From Saprospiraceae bacterium (GTDB lineage: Bacteria > Bacteroidota > Bacteroidia > Chitinophagales > Saprospiraceae): DNA of 64,000 bases. The stretch is from contig JAHDGJ010000002.1 of assembly GCA_020627705.1 (NCBI GenBank), forward strand, positions 62,001-126,000, written 5' to 3'. The notes below the pieces were generated by a model. The model saw nothing but the letters and a program-made list of their open reading frames with translations. It was not told where the DNA came from and ran no database searches. The translations under genes were made by a program, and so were the position numbers. Positions 32,968 through 40,075 of this stretch are shown here, one piece after another; within the stretch, counting starts at the first letter, position 1, and the number at the start of each line of letters is the position of its first letter.

Positions 32968-35035
32968 AGTATTGGAGCAACTCAGAAATAACTTCTGCAA
33001 CTTTTTCTGGATTAGGTAAATAATGATTTTCTAAGGCAGAATTTAGAGGAATGGCCGGAATTTGCATGGAACCCACAACCTTAATTGGTGCATCTAAGGC
33101 CTCAAAACATTCTTCTTGAATCTTTCCAGCCAGAGCTTGCATAAAGGAATGGTTGGTTGGTTCCTCTGTTACCAACAAACACCTGTTGTGTTTTCGTACA
33201 GAACTAAAAACGTGTTCGTAGTCCAATGGGCTAATTGTTCTTAAGTCCAAAATTTCGACTTGCTCTGGAAAAGCTTTACTGGCATTATATGCCCAGTGTA
33301 CTCCCATTCCATAACTTATAACGCAAATCGAGTTTCCATTTTCGATATGGCTAGTACTGGCTTCTTGAATTTTTCTTGCCTTGCCAAAAGGCACTACATA
33401 TTTTTCATCTGGTTCTTTTGTCTTCGCCATATCAGTGCCTGGTACTTTAGACCAATACAATCCTTTATGCTCAAAAATGACCACTGGATTAGGATCGTAA
33501 TATGCAGATTTCATTAGGCCCTTGAGGTCTGCTCCATTCGATGGATAGGCAATTTTTAGTCCTCCAATATTTGCCACTACGGATTCTACAGAACCTGAAT
33601 GATAAGGCCCTCCGCTTCCATATGCACCTATAGGAACTCTTAAAACCATGCTTACGGGCCATTTTCCGCAACTCAAGTAATTGGACCTGCTTACTTCGGT
33701 AAAAAGTTGGTTGAGTCCTGGCCATATATAATCAGCGAATTGCACTTCCACAATGGGCTTTAAACCTACTGCCGACATGCCTGCAGTGCTGCCTACAATA
33801 AAAGCTTCTTGAATTGGTGTATTAAATACCCGGTCGTCTCCAAATTTTTGTGCAAGTGTTGCGGCTTCTCTAAATACACCACCTAACCTTCCACCTACAT
33901 CTTGCCCATATAGAAGACATTTTTTGTCTTTTCGCATGATCTCTTCTACTGCATGCAAAGCAGCATCAACCATTACTACCTCCTCAGCTTTTTGGGGTTT
34001 GCGTTCTCCTTCCTCTTCTACAATAGGGCTTGGTTGAAAAATATATTGCGCTATCGAATCCGTTGAAGGATCGTCTGCATTTTTAGCTTTTTCAAAAGCT
34101 TCAAGAATTGAATCGCGAATCTTTTGTTCAAGTTTTTCAATTTTACCCTTTGTAATTTTCGCCTTATTCAATTGCTTAATTACTTTGGGATAAGGGTCTA
34201 TTTTGCGATCTTCTTCCAAATCATCTCGATACCATTCCATTCGCACTCCTGAGGTATGGTGATTTAGTAAGGGAACCTTAGCATGAATCAAAAAAGGACA
34301 TCTGTCCTTTCTTACTTTGGCTACAACTTTTTTGAGACATTCGAAGGATTTACTAAAATCACTTCCGTCTACTTGAACAGCCTGAATGTTTTTAAAACCT
34401 TGAATATAACCCATCGCGTCCTGAGAACGGATCTCATCTGCAGAAGCCGAAATGTCCCATTCGTTGTCCTGGATTAGGAAAATGATGGGGAGTTTTTTTA
34501 ACGAAGCCATTTGAAAGGCTTCAGCTACTTCGCCTTCAGTAATAGAAGCATCGCCCAAAGAGCATAATACAATGGGTTTGTTTTTGCTTCTGGATTTATC
34601 CAGTTTCATTTTTTCTTTATACTGCAAACCCATGGCTGCACCAGTAGCTGGAATAGCTTGCATGCCAGTTGCAGAAGAATTAAATGGAATTTTGGGAAGC
34701 TTTTTGTCCTTTAAGCTTGGGTGCGAGTAATATAACCTTCCTTCCGAAAAAGGATCATCTTTTTTTGCAAACAACTGCAGCATTAGTTGATATGGAGTAA
34801 TCCCCATACTAAGCAATAAGGCATCATCACGATAATAAGGATACACATAATCTTGAGGCAACAAGTGCATCCCCGCTGCTACTTGAATCGCCTCATGCCC
34901 TCTAGAAGTAGCATGTACATATTTGGATACTAGTTTGAAGTTTTCTTCATATACTTCGGTCAGTGTCTTGGCCTGACAGATATATTCAAATCCTTTTTGT
35001 AATTCTTTCGTGGTTATTTTTGAAGCCTTGGACAA
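32966..35035 (-). CDS. Fused 2-oxoacid dehydrogenase E1 alpha-beta (branched-chain type)
   Basis: This 689-residue protein joins E1 alpha (1-330) and E1 beta (about 355-689). The alpha part shows TSRGHEAIQVAAGMHL, YPYYRDDALLLSMG and the ThDP-binding LGDASITEGEVAEAFQMASL with LIQDNEWDIS. The beta part shows GQDVGGRLGGVFREAATL, TPIQEAFIVGSTAGMSA, VEVQFADYIWPG and VLRVPIGAYGSGGPYHSG. It decarboxylates 2-oxoacids, most likely branched-chain ones, and hands the acyl group to an E2 encoded elsewhere. It follows paaY by 35 bp on the same strand. Leucine-type breakdown would feed the dehydrogenase/HMG-CoA lyase operon nearby. Confidence 0.9.
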   Translation of the reverse strand: MSKASKITTKELQKGFEYICQAKTLTEVYEENFKLVSKYVHATSRGHEAIQVAAGMHLLPQDYVYPYYRDDALLLSMGITPYQLMLQLFAKKDDPFSEGRLYYSHPSLKDKKLPKIPFNSSATGMQAIPATGAAMGLQYKEKMKLDKSRSKNKPIVLCSLGDASITEGEVAEAFQMASLKKLPIIFLIQDNEWDISASADEIRSQDAMGYIQGFKNIQAVQVDGSDFSKSFECLKKVVAKVRKDRCPFLIHAKVPLLNHHTSGVRMEWYRDDLEEDRKIDPYPKVIKQLNKAKITKGKIEKLEQKIRDSILEAFEKAKNADDPSTDSIAQYIFQPSPIVEEEGERKPQKAEEVVMVDAALHAVEEIMRKDKKCLLYGQDVGGRLGGVFREAATLAQKFGDDRVFNTPIQEAFIVGSTAGMSAVGLKPIVEVQFADYIWPGLNQLFTEVSRSNYLSCGKWPVSMVLRVPIGAYGSGGPYHSGSVESVVANIGGLKIAYPSNGADLKGLMKSAYYDPNPVVIFEHKGLYWSKVPGTDMAKTKEPDEKYVVPFGKARKIQEASTSHIENGNSICVISYGMGVHWAYNASKAFPEQVEILDLRTISPLDYEHVFSSVRKHNRCLLVTEEPTNHSFMQALAGKIQEECFEALDAPIKVVGSMQIPAIPLNSALENHYLPNPEKVAEVISELLQY

Positions 35036-35070
35036 GCGATTCGATTTTATTTGGATTGTAAAAATATGGA

Positions 35071-35670
35071 TTAATCTTTTGCTTTAATTTGCTCCCAGGT
35101 GTCATAAAGCGATTTTTGTTTAGGTCGATCTAAGGGAATTTCCTTCAAAGGTTCGGTTTCATGCCAATATTGGTGCATGTCATTTGGTAAAGATTGGTAC
35201 AAAGCGGTTCCCTTTGTTTTCCATTTAATCATTTCGTCGCTCACTTGTTTTATTATTTTACCTGGATTTCCCGCTACCAATGATCTTTTGGGTATATGCT
35301 CTTTGGCTTTTATAAAAGTCATAGCACCAACGATACATTCTTCCTCAATGACTACTTCATCCATTATTACCGCATTCATACCCACCAAACAGTTGGCACC
35401 TATTTGAGCACCATGTATTATAGCCCCATGCCCAATATGAGCACCACGCTCTAATCTTACGATAACTCCGGGAAACATATGAATGGTACAATTTTCTTGA
35501 ACATTGCACCCATCTTCTATGACTATGCCTCCCCAGTCTCCTCGAATTGCCGCGCTTGGGCCAATATATACGTTTTTACCGATGATAACATTTCCAGTAA
35601 CAGCAGCTAAGGGATGTACAAAACTCGATGGATCAACTACTGGAGTAAATCCCTTAAAGGAATAAAACAT
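35071..35670 (-). CDS. paaY: PaaY, hexapeptide-repeat hydrolase/gamma-carbonic-anhydrase-like protein
   Basis: At 199 residues it has the length of PaaY rather than shorter gamma-carbonic anhydrases. It shares the PaaY pattern FTPVVDPSSFVHPLAAVTGN, YIGPSAAIRGDWGGIVI, CTIHMFPG, HIGHGAIIHGAQIG, VGMNAVIMDEVVI and WKTKGTALYQ. Left-handed beta-helix hexapeptides (residues 20-140) are clear. The three zinc-ligand histidines (CTIH, HIGHGAIIH) are present. PaaY acts as a thioesterase that clears dead-end ring-cleavage CoA adducts in phenylacetate catabolism. The main paa operon is 14 kb away at 49942-55939. Pairing with an E1 gene is unusual. Confidence 0.85.
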   Translation of the reverse strand: MFYSFKGFTPVVDPSSFVHPLAAVTGNVIIGKNVYIGPSAAIRGDWGGIVIEDGCNVQENCTIHMFPGVIVRLERGAHIGHGAIIHGAQIGANCLVGMNAVIMDEVVIEEECIVGAMTFIKAKEHIPKRSLVAGNPGKIIKQVSDEMIKWKTKGTALYQSLPNDMHQYWHETEPLKEIPLDRPKQKSLYDTWEQIKAKD

Positions 35671-35809
35671 TGCGAATGGTTTTAGTCTAGGGAACTAATT
35701 TACACAGTATAGTGTTAGCGTTTAGGTTATGTGGAATTGAATAAGTGATCGTTTAGTGTAGACCAACTTTCAAACAAAACGAATTATTTAAAAAATTTCA
35801 AACAGTAAA

Positions 35810-37198
35810 ATGAGTAAAAACCTTCTTAATTACGTTAAAGATCAATTTTCTGATAACGTGATTTCCAGTATTGGCTCTATGATTGGAGAAAATGCCGGAG
35901 TAACTAAAACAGCAATGGGAGCTGCTCTACCAACCTTATTAAAAGGAATCATTAATCGAGGAGATACCCCACAAAATGTTTCATCATTACGAAAGTATGT
36001 TGTCGATGAAGGCATTGGTTCAAATTTATTAGGAAGCTTAGGGAAAGATGCCTTTTTGTCTAAAGGGGCAGGGGTCGTTGATTTTTTATTTGGATCAGCG
36101 AAAAGTACTTTGTTGGGAAATATAGGAAAATTGGTAGGCTTCGGATCAGGTAAAACAAGTTCTTTAGTAAGTGCTTTAGCTCCTATGGTTTTGAGTTATG
36201 TGATGAAATTAGGGAAATCAGAAAATTATACTGATCAACAATTTGCCAACTATTTAGGTGGACAAAAGTCAAATCTTGCTAATCTAGGTGCAGCTGCATC
36301 TTCAGGATCTTCTGCAAGTACAGGCGGAGATAATGGAGGAGGCATGGGTATGTTAAAATGGTTGTTGCCTTTATTATTGTTGGCAGCCGCATTATGGTGG
36401 TTTATGAACAAAGACAAAGCAGTTACAGAAACTACGGATTCTGATAAAACAGAAATGTCAAGTTCTAGAGGAGTGGATAAAGCGGAAGCTCATGCTGGTC
36501 ACGACCACTCAGGTCACGATCATGCAGGCCATGATCATGCGGATCATGATCACTCAGCGCATGGAAATGCAGTTGAACAAAAAGTAGACAACATTAAGGA
36601 TGGCGCTACAGAATTAGTTAATGAGGGCAAAGATGCAATGAAGGATGCAGCTGATGGAGTAGCAACTTTTACAATTGATGCCAAAGGAAACTTAATTGAT
36701 GCCAAAGGAAACTTAATCGCCAAGGCAGGAGAGTTTACAGAAAAAGACGGAGCTTATTTAGACAAAGACGGAAAGAAAATTGGTTTTTTTAAGAAAGTTG
36801 GAAAGGCAGTTGGTGATGCAGGAAAAGCGGTAGGTGGAGCTGCAGTTAAGACTGCTGATGCAATGAAGAAAGTTTTTTCTGGAATGTTTAAATCAAAAGA
36901 GAAAGTAGGATCTACGTATGGCTTGAGTCAAATCGAATTTGATAGTGAGTCCCATAAGATCACTAACTTTTCCAAGGGAGAAGTAGAAGGATTGGCCGCA
37001 GCTTTGAAAGACATGCCAGATGCAAAAATCCAGGTACAAGTGCATGGAGCGAGTAATAAAGTAACGGATCTAAGAGCAAATGTAATTAGAGACATGTTGG
37101 TTACTTTAGGTGTAGGAAAGAAGCAAATAAAAGCAAAAGGAATGGGTGAAGGCAATGGAGAAAAAGTAGAAATAAAAGTAGAGCAAACAGTAGACTAA
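35810..37198 (+). CDS. DUF937 protein with His-rich linker and OmpA-like domain
   Basis: Residues about 1-150 are a DUF937 (YidB-like) helical region. A membrane helix follows at about 182-200 (MLKWLLPLLLLAAALWWFM). Residues about 215-245 are a His/Asp-rich stretch (AHAGHDHSGHDHAGHDHADH, then DHSAHG) that could bind Zn, Cu or Ni. Next are Ala/Lys amphipathic helices, with a short 7-residue tandem duplication IDAKGNL (see 36673-36714). The C-terminal ~95 residues are OmpA-like (FDSESHKITNFSKGE, VQVHGASN, LRANVIRDMLVTLGV). It is probably an inner-membrane anchored protein reaching peptidoglycan. Metal binding is inference. Confidence 0.87.
   Translation: MSKNLLNYVKDQFSDNVISSIGSMIGENAGVTKTAMGAALPTLLKGIINRGDTPQNVSSLRKYVVDEGIGSNLLGSLGKDAFLSKGAGVVDFLFGSAKSTLLGNIGKLVGFGSGKTSSLVSALAPMVLSYVMKLGKSENYTDQQFANYLGGQKSNLANLGAAASSGSSASTGGDNGGGMGMLKWLLPLLLLAAALWWFMNKDKAVTETTDSDKTEMSSSRGVDKAEAHAGHDHSGHDHAGHDHADHDHSAHGNAVEQKVDNIKDGATELVNEGKDAMKDAADGVATFTIDAKGNLIDAKGNLIAKAGEFTEKDGAYLDKDGKKIGFFKKVGKAVGDAGKAVGGAAVKTADAMKKVFSGMFKSKEKVGSTYGLSQIEFDSESHKITNFSKGEVEGLAAALKDMPDAKIQVQVHGASNKVTDLRANVIRDMLVTLGVGKKQIKAKGMGEGNGEKVEIKVEQTVD
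36673..36714 (+). repeat. Exact 21-bp tandem duplication in the DUF937-OmpA gene
   Basis: AATTGATGCCAAAGGAAACTT is present twice back to back without mismatch (36673-36693, 36694-36714). It adds seven residues (DAKGNLI) in frame. The identity at synonymous positions points to a recent slippage event. Confidence 0.9.
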
Positions 37199-37225
37199 AA
37201 ATACTGGCATACTAGTTAAATATGG

Positions 37226-37256
37226 AAGGGCTGAATTATAAATTCAGCCCTTTTTT
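37226..37256. terminator. Bidirectional intrinsic terminator
   Basis: AAGGGCTGAATT (37226-37237), loop ATA, AATTCAGCCCTT (37241-37252) is a perfect 12-bp stem followed by T-run on the plus strand. The A-side is weak, so it mainly serves the DUF937-OmpA gene; the convergent DUF4139 gene ends at 37258. Confidence 0.85.
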
Positions 37257-37257
37257 A

Positions 37258-39132
37258 TTAAAAATTAAAATGGTAGTGTTGGGGGTATTTTAAGACAAAA
37301 CCAATAGTTAGTTCTTCTTGACTTTTTGGGGGCAAAGTCATGTTCCAATATCCAATACCGTTGTTTTCGTTGAGATTAAAATCAGCGCTGATAGATTTGG
37401 GTATTACTTTTATTGCCTTTTGTACAGATACAGGTATTTGATCCCAAATTTCAATTTCGATCGCGCTGTTTTTGTTGTTTTTGAGATTAATGGTGTAAAT
37501 GATTTCAGTATTCTTTTTATCCGCGATAAACTTTTTCTTGGTGTAATATTTAGTACGGGTTCGATTTATTTTAATATTGCTGTCAATGCCCAATGAGATT
37601 TGCATGCTGTCCTTTAAGACAGATGGATCTAGCAATGACTTACCAATGTATGCACCTTCAAAGTAAAGATTCATATTTCCTCTCAACAACTTTTTATCTT
37701 CCCAATCATCCACAAAGGCTGTCAAAAAAACTTGAGAAGTCAATTTTGGAATTGCTTTATACTTAAAAGATGCTTCAAGATTTAATTGCCTAAGTGCTAT
37801 TTCGTTGTTTTTGGCGTCCGACAGTATAGTATAAGGGGTGTCCATGATAAAGCTAAAATTAAGATTGGTTTCCTCAATCTTACTACCAGGTAACGCATAG
37901 GAGTAGTGGACAGGTTTTGGTTTTTCTTTTTTCCGTATTTCTAAACCACTGTTATAACCTGTAATTACTATTTCATCTATTAATTCACCTTCAGATAATG
38001 TTATAGAAAGGTTTGGTACTGTGACTGCAACCGTTTGTGTTCCATAGCCGGTGTATGAAATGACCAGCTTGTGTGATCCAGGAGGTAAGTTTAATTCAAA
38101 ATATCCATCAATATTAGAAATAGTTCCTTGGGCGGTATTTTCAATAATAACATTGGCCCCTATGATAGGCAGGCCTGTTTCGTCATAAATATATCCAGTG
38201 ACATGATCAATGGGGCCAACGTGTTTTGATGGGGTGCTTCGATAATTCCTATTTTGAGGTTTTGAGCGATTAGGCGGAGCATACATCGGTTGTAGTGTAG
38301 GAATGTTTTTTGAAACCGCATCATCTTCATTAGTAAAACTGAGAATCACATTGTTCCAATTTTCGCCAGTATTTTGAAACACGTTGGCAAAATGTACAAG
38401 TTCTAAATCTTCATCAATTCCTTTGGCTCTCATATGATAACTGCTGTACCATCCTGCATTTTTTACCTGATAGGTCATTTGTAAGGAGATATTTTGATTT
38501 TGGGTAGAATGTACAGTAACCAATACATCATAAGGGACTTCAAACAATTTGGGTTTTAATTCTTGCAGTTGTGCTTCAATATTGCTTTTTTGTTTCAGCA
38601 ACAATTGTCTATGTTTTGACTGCTTGCGGATATCGAAAATGAGCTTTTTTGTTTCTTCACTATAGTATTGAGAAATGTCGCGCAAATCGCCAAGGGTTAA
38701 GCTTTGGTTTTCACCTTTAATTTTTCTGTTTAACTGAAGGAATTCTTTATGGGCTTCCAAGCTTTGAAGATTTAAATCTATTTGTTCGATGCTGTCGGCG
38801 ATAGTTTTACTTTCATTAACAAGAGCTGCGTTTTGTTCATTTAATTGTTTGGATAGTAAATGGTTTTTGCGGTATTTGACTTGAGCGATGGTACCGTTTC
38901 CATCTAATTTGAGTTCGACAGAGTTCTTGTTAAGAAAGGGCGATACTTTTTCAAGTTTTAAAACATAGGTACCTGTTGAAATGACAAATGGTTCACTTTG
39001 TCGAGTAACTCTGGCACTGTTTTGAAACACCACAACTTTTTCAATAGAAGAGTTCAGAGTGGTCTCGCTTGGTTTGTTGTCCGTTAAGAATATGCCGCTA
39101 AAGGATAATAATACTAAGTAGAGTGATTTCAT
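37258..39132 (-). CDS. DUF4139 / mucoidy-inhibitor-MuiA-like protein with inserted CarboxypepD_reg domain
   Basis: The signal peptide MKSLYLVLLSFSGIFLTDN is followed by a DUF4140-type region (EKVVVFQNSARVTRQ), a coiled coil (90-195) and the DUF4139 beta region (YDVLVTVHSTQNQNISLQMTYQV, then VYFEGAYIGKSLLDP). In the middle (residues about 310-395) is a CarboxypepD_reg-like domain: HVTGYIYDETGLPIIGANVI, AQGTISNIDGYFELNLPPG, LVISYTGYGTQ, and it ends in ELIDEIVITGYNSG, which looks like a TonB-box segment of SusC proteins. It is secreted. DUF4139 proteins have been linked to mucoidy in gamma-proteobacteria only by name; function here is unknown. Confidence 0.85.
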   Translation of the reverse strand: MKSLYLVLLSFSGIFLTDNKPSETTLNSSIEKVVVFQNSARVTRQSEPFVISTGTYVLKLEKVSPFLNKNSVELKLDGNGTIAQVKYRKNHLLSKQLNEQNAALVNESKTIADSIEQIDLNLQSLEAHKEFLQLNRKIKGENQSLTLGDLRDISQYYSEETKKLIFDIRKQSKHRQLLLKQKSNIEAQLQELKPKLFEVPYDVLVTVHSTQNQNISLQMTYQVKNAGWYSSYHMRAKGIDEDLELVHFANVFQNTGENWNNVILSFTNEDDAVSKNIPTLQPMYAPPNRSKPQNRNYRSTPSKHVGPIDHVTGYIYDETGLPIIGANVIIENTAQGTISNIDGYFELNLPPGSHKLVISYTGYGTQTVAVTVPNLSITLSEGELIDEIVITGYNSGLEIRKKEKPKPVHYSYALPGSKIEETNLNFSFIMDTPYTILSDAKNNEIALRQLNLEASFKYKAIPKLTSQVFLTAFVDDWEDKKLLRGNMNLYFEGAYIGKSLLDPSVLKDSMQISLGIDSNIKINRTRTKYYTKKKFIADKKNTEIIYTINLKNNKNSAIEIEIWDQIPVSVQKAIKVIPKSISADFNLNENNGIGYWNMTLPPKSQEELTIGFVLKYPQHYHFNF

Positions 39133-39186
39133 GTCGCATTTTTAGAGGTTAAACAATGAGCGTAGTATTTAACTATCGTTTAGTAG

Positions 39187-39276
39187 ATGTGCGACGTGGA
39201 GGATTTACATAAAAAATTAATTAAAGTTGCTTCATCTGTAACCGAGGATTACAAACCCAAAATTTATCATGCCTAA
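39187..39276 (+). CDS. Possible 29-residue small protein or remnant
   Basis: An ATG after two in-frame TAG stops opens a short frame encoding a plausible hydrophilic peptide (CDVEDLHKKLIKVASSVTED, then YKPKIYHA). A second short frame (39269-39337) overlaps its end in another phase. The pair may be two pieces of one decayed gene or chance. It is in the 187-bp gap between the DUF4139 gene and the enoyl-CoA hydratase gene, both on the minus strand; nothing else is seen there. Confidence 0.2.
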   Translation: MCDVEDLHKKLIKVASSVTEDYKPKIYHA

Positions 39277-39319
39277 GAATAGGGTAGACGAAAATCTAAT
39301 TCGTAATGCTGTTTTTTGC

Positions 39320-40075
39320 TCAAGTATTGTACTTTGCTAGCACCTCTTTGGTGTAATCAGAAAGTACGAGGTTGCCGCTTATTTTTGCTCGTTCTTCAAG
39401 TAATTCTCCCCAATGCTCTGTGCCTTCCCAAAAAATCCTTTTCAGTTTTGATTGGGCATCGGGATTTGTATTTAATAAATAATTGGCCATATCTAAGACC
39501 CCTTGATCGAGCGCTTCAACGTTGTCGAACACCTCGGCAAACAAGCCTTTTTCTTTAGCCCAAAGGGCAGAATAAAAATTGTCCGCATTAATGGTCATTT
39601 GGCTAAATGCCGATAAGCCAATTTTTCTCTCTACCGCGGGACCAACAACAAAAGGACCAATTCCTACATTTAATTCCGAAAGTTTAACAGAAGCATATTT
39701 TGAGGCCAGACAATAGTCCAATGCGCTGGCCAATCCCACACCGCCTCCCACGGCTTTTCCTTGAACTCTTCCAATGATTAATTTAGGACAAGTACGTATA
39801 GCATTGATTACATTAGCAAAGCCCATAAAAAACTTCTTGCCTGTATGTTGGTCGTTGATGGAGATCAATTCATCAAAACTTGCGCCGGCGCAGAATGTTC
39901 GATCCCCACCGCTTTTAATTATGATAACCCTGATTTCTGGATTTAATCCAGCGGCAGTTATTTCGGATCTCAATAATTCCAAAAGCTCACTTGGCAATGA
40001 GTTGTGTTTGGGGTGAAAGAATGAAATTTCTTGTAAACCTTCTTTGAGTGAAATACTTTTTACGTAAGCGTCCAT
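39320..40075 (-). CDS. Enoyl-CoA hydratase/isomerase family protein
   Basis: This 251-residue crotonase-fold enzyme overlaps the paaZ stop by one base and is translated with it. The oxyanion-hole segments are TFCAGASFDEL and GKAVGGGVGLASALD. The usual catalytic Glu positions are not both obvious: the second segment has ELNVGIGPFVVGPAVERKIG. It lies with paaZ and therefore probably acts on ring-cleavage intermediates of the phenylacetate pathway, but is distinct from paaG at 51536. Exact step unknown. Confidence 0.87.
   Translation of the reverse strand: MDAYVKSISLKEGLQEISFFHPKHNSLPSELLELLRSEITAAGLNPEIRVIIIKSGGDRTFCAGASFDELISINDQHTGKKFFMGFANVINAIRTCPKLIIGRVQGKAVGGGVGLASALDYCLASKYASVKLSELNVGIGPFVVGPAVERKIGLSAFSQMTINADNFYSALWAKEKGLFAEVFDNVEALDQGVLDMANYLLNTNPDAQSKLKRIFWEGTEHWGELLEERAKISGNLVLSDYTKEVLAKYNT

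Noticed and set aside
36490-36565. His-rich region as a short tandem DNA repeat or CRISPR-like array
   Set aside because: Spacing follows codons of a protein repeat and no spacer/repeat structure is present.
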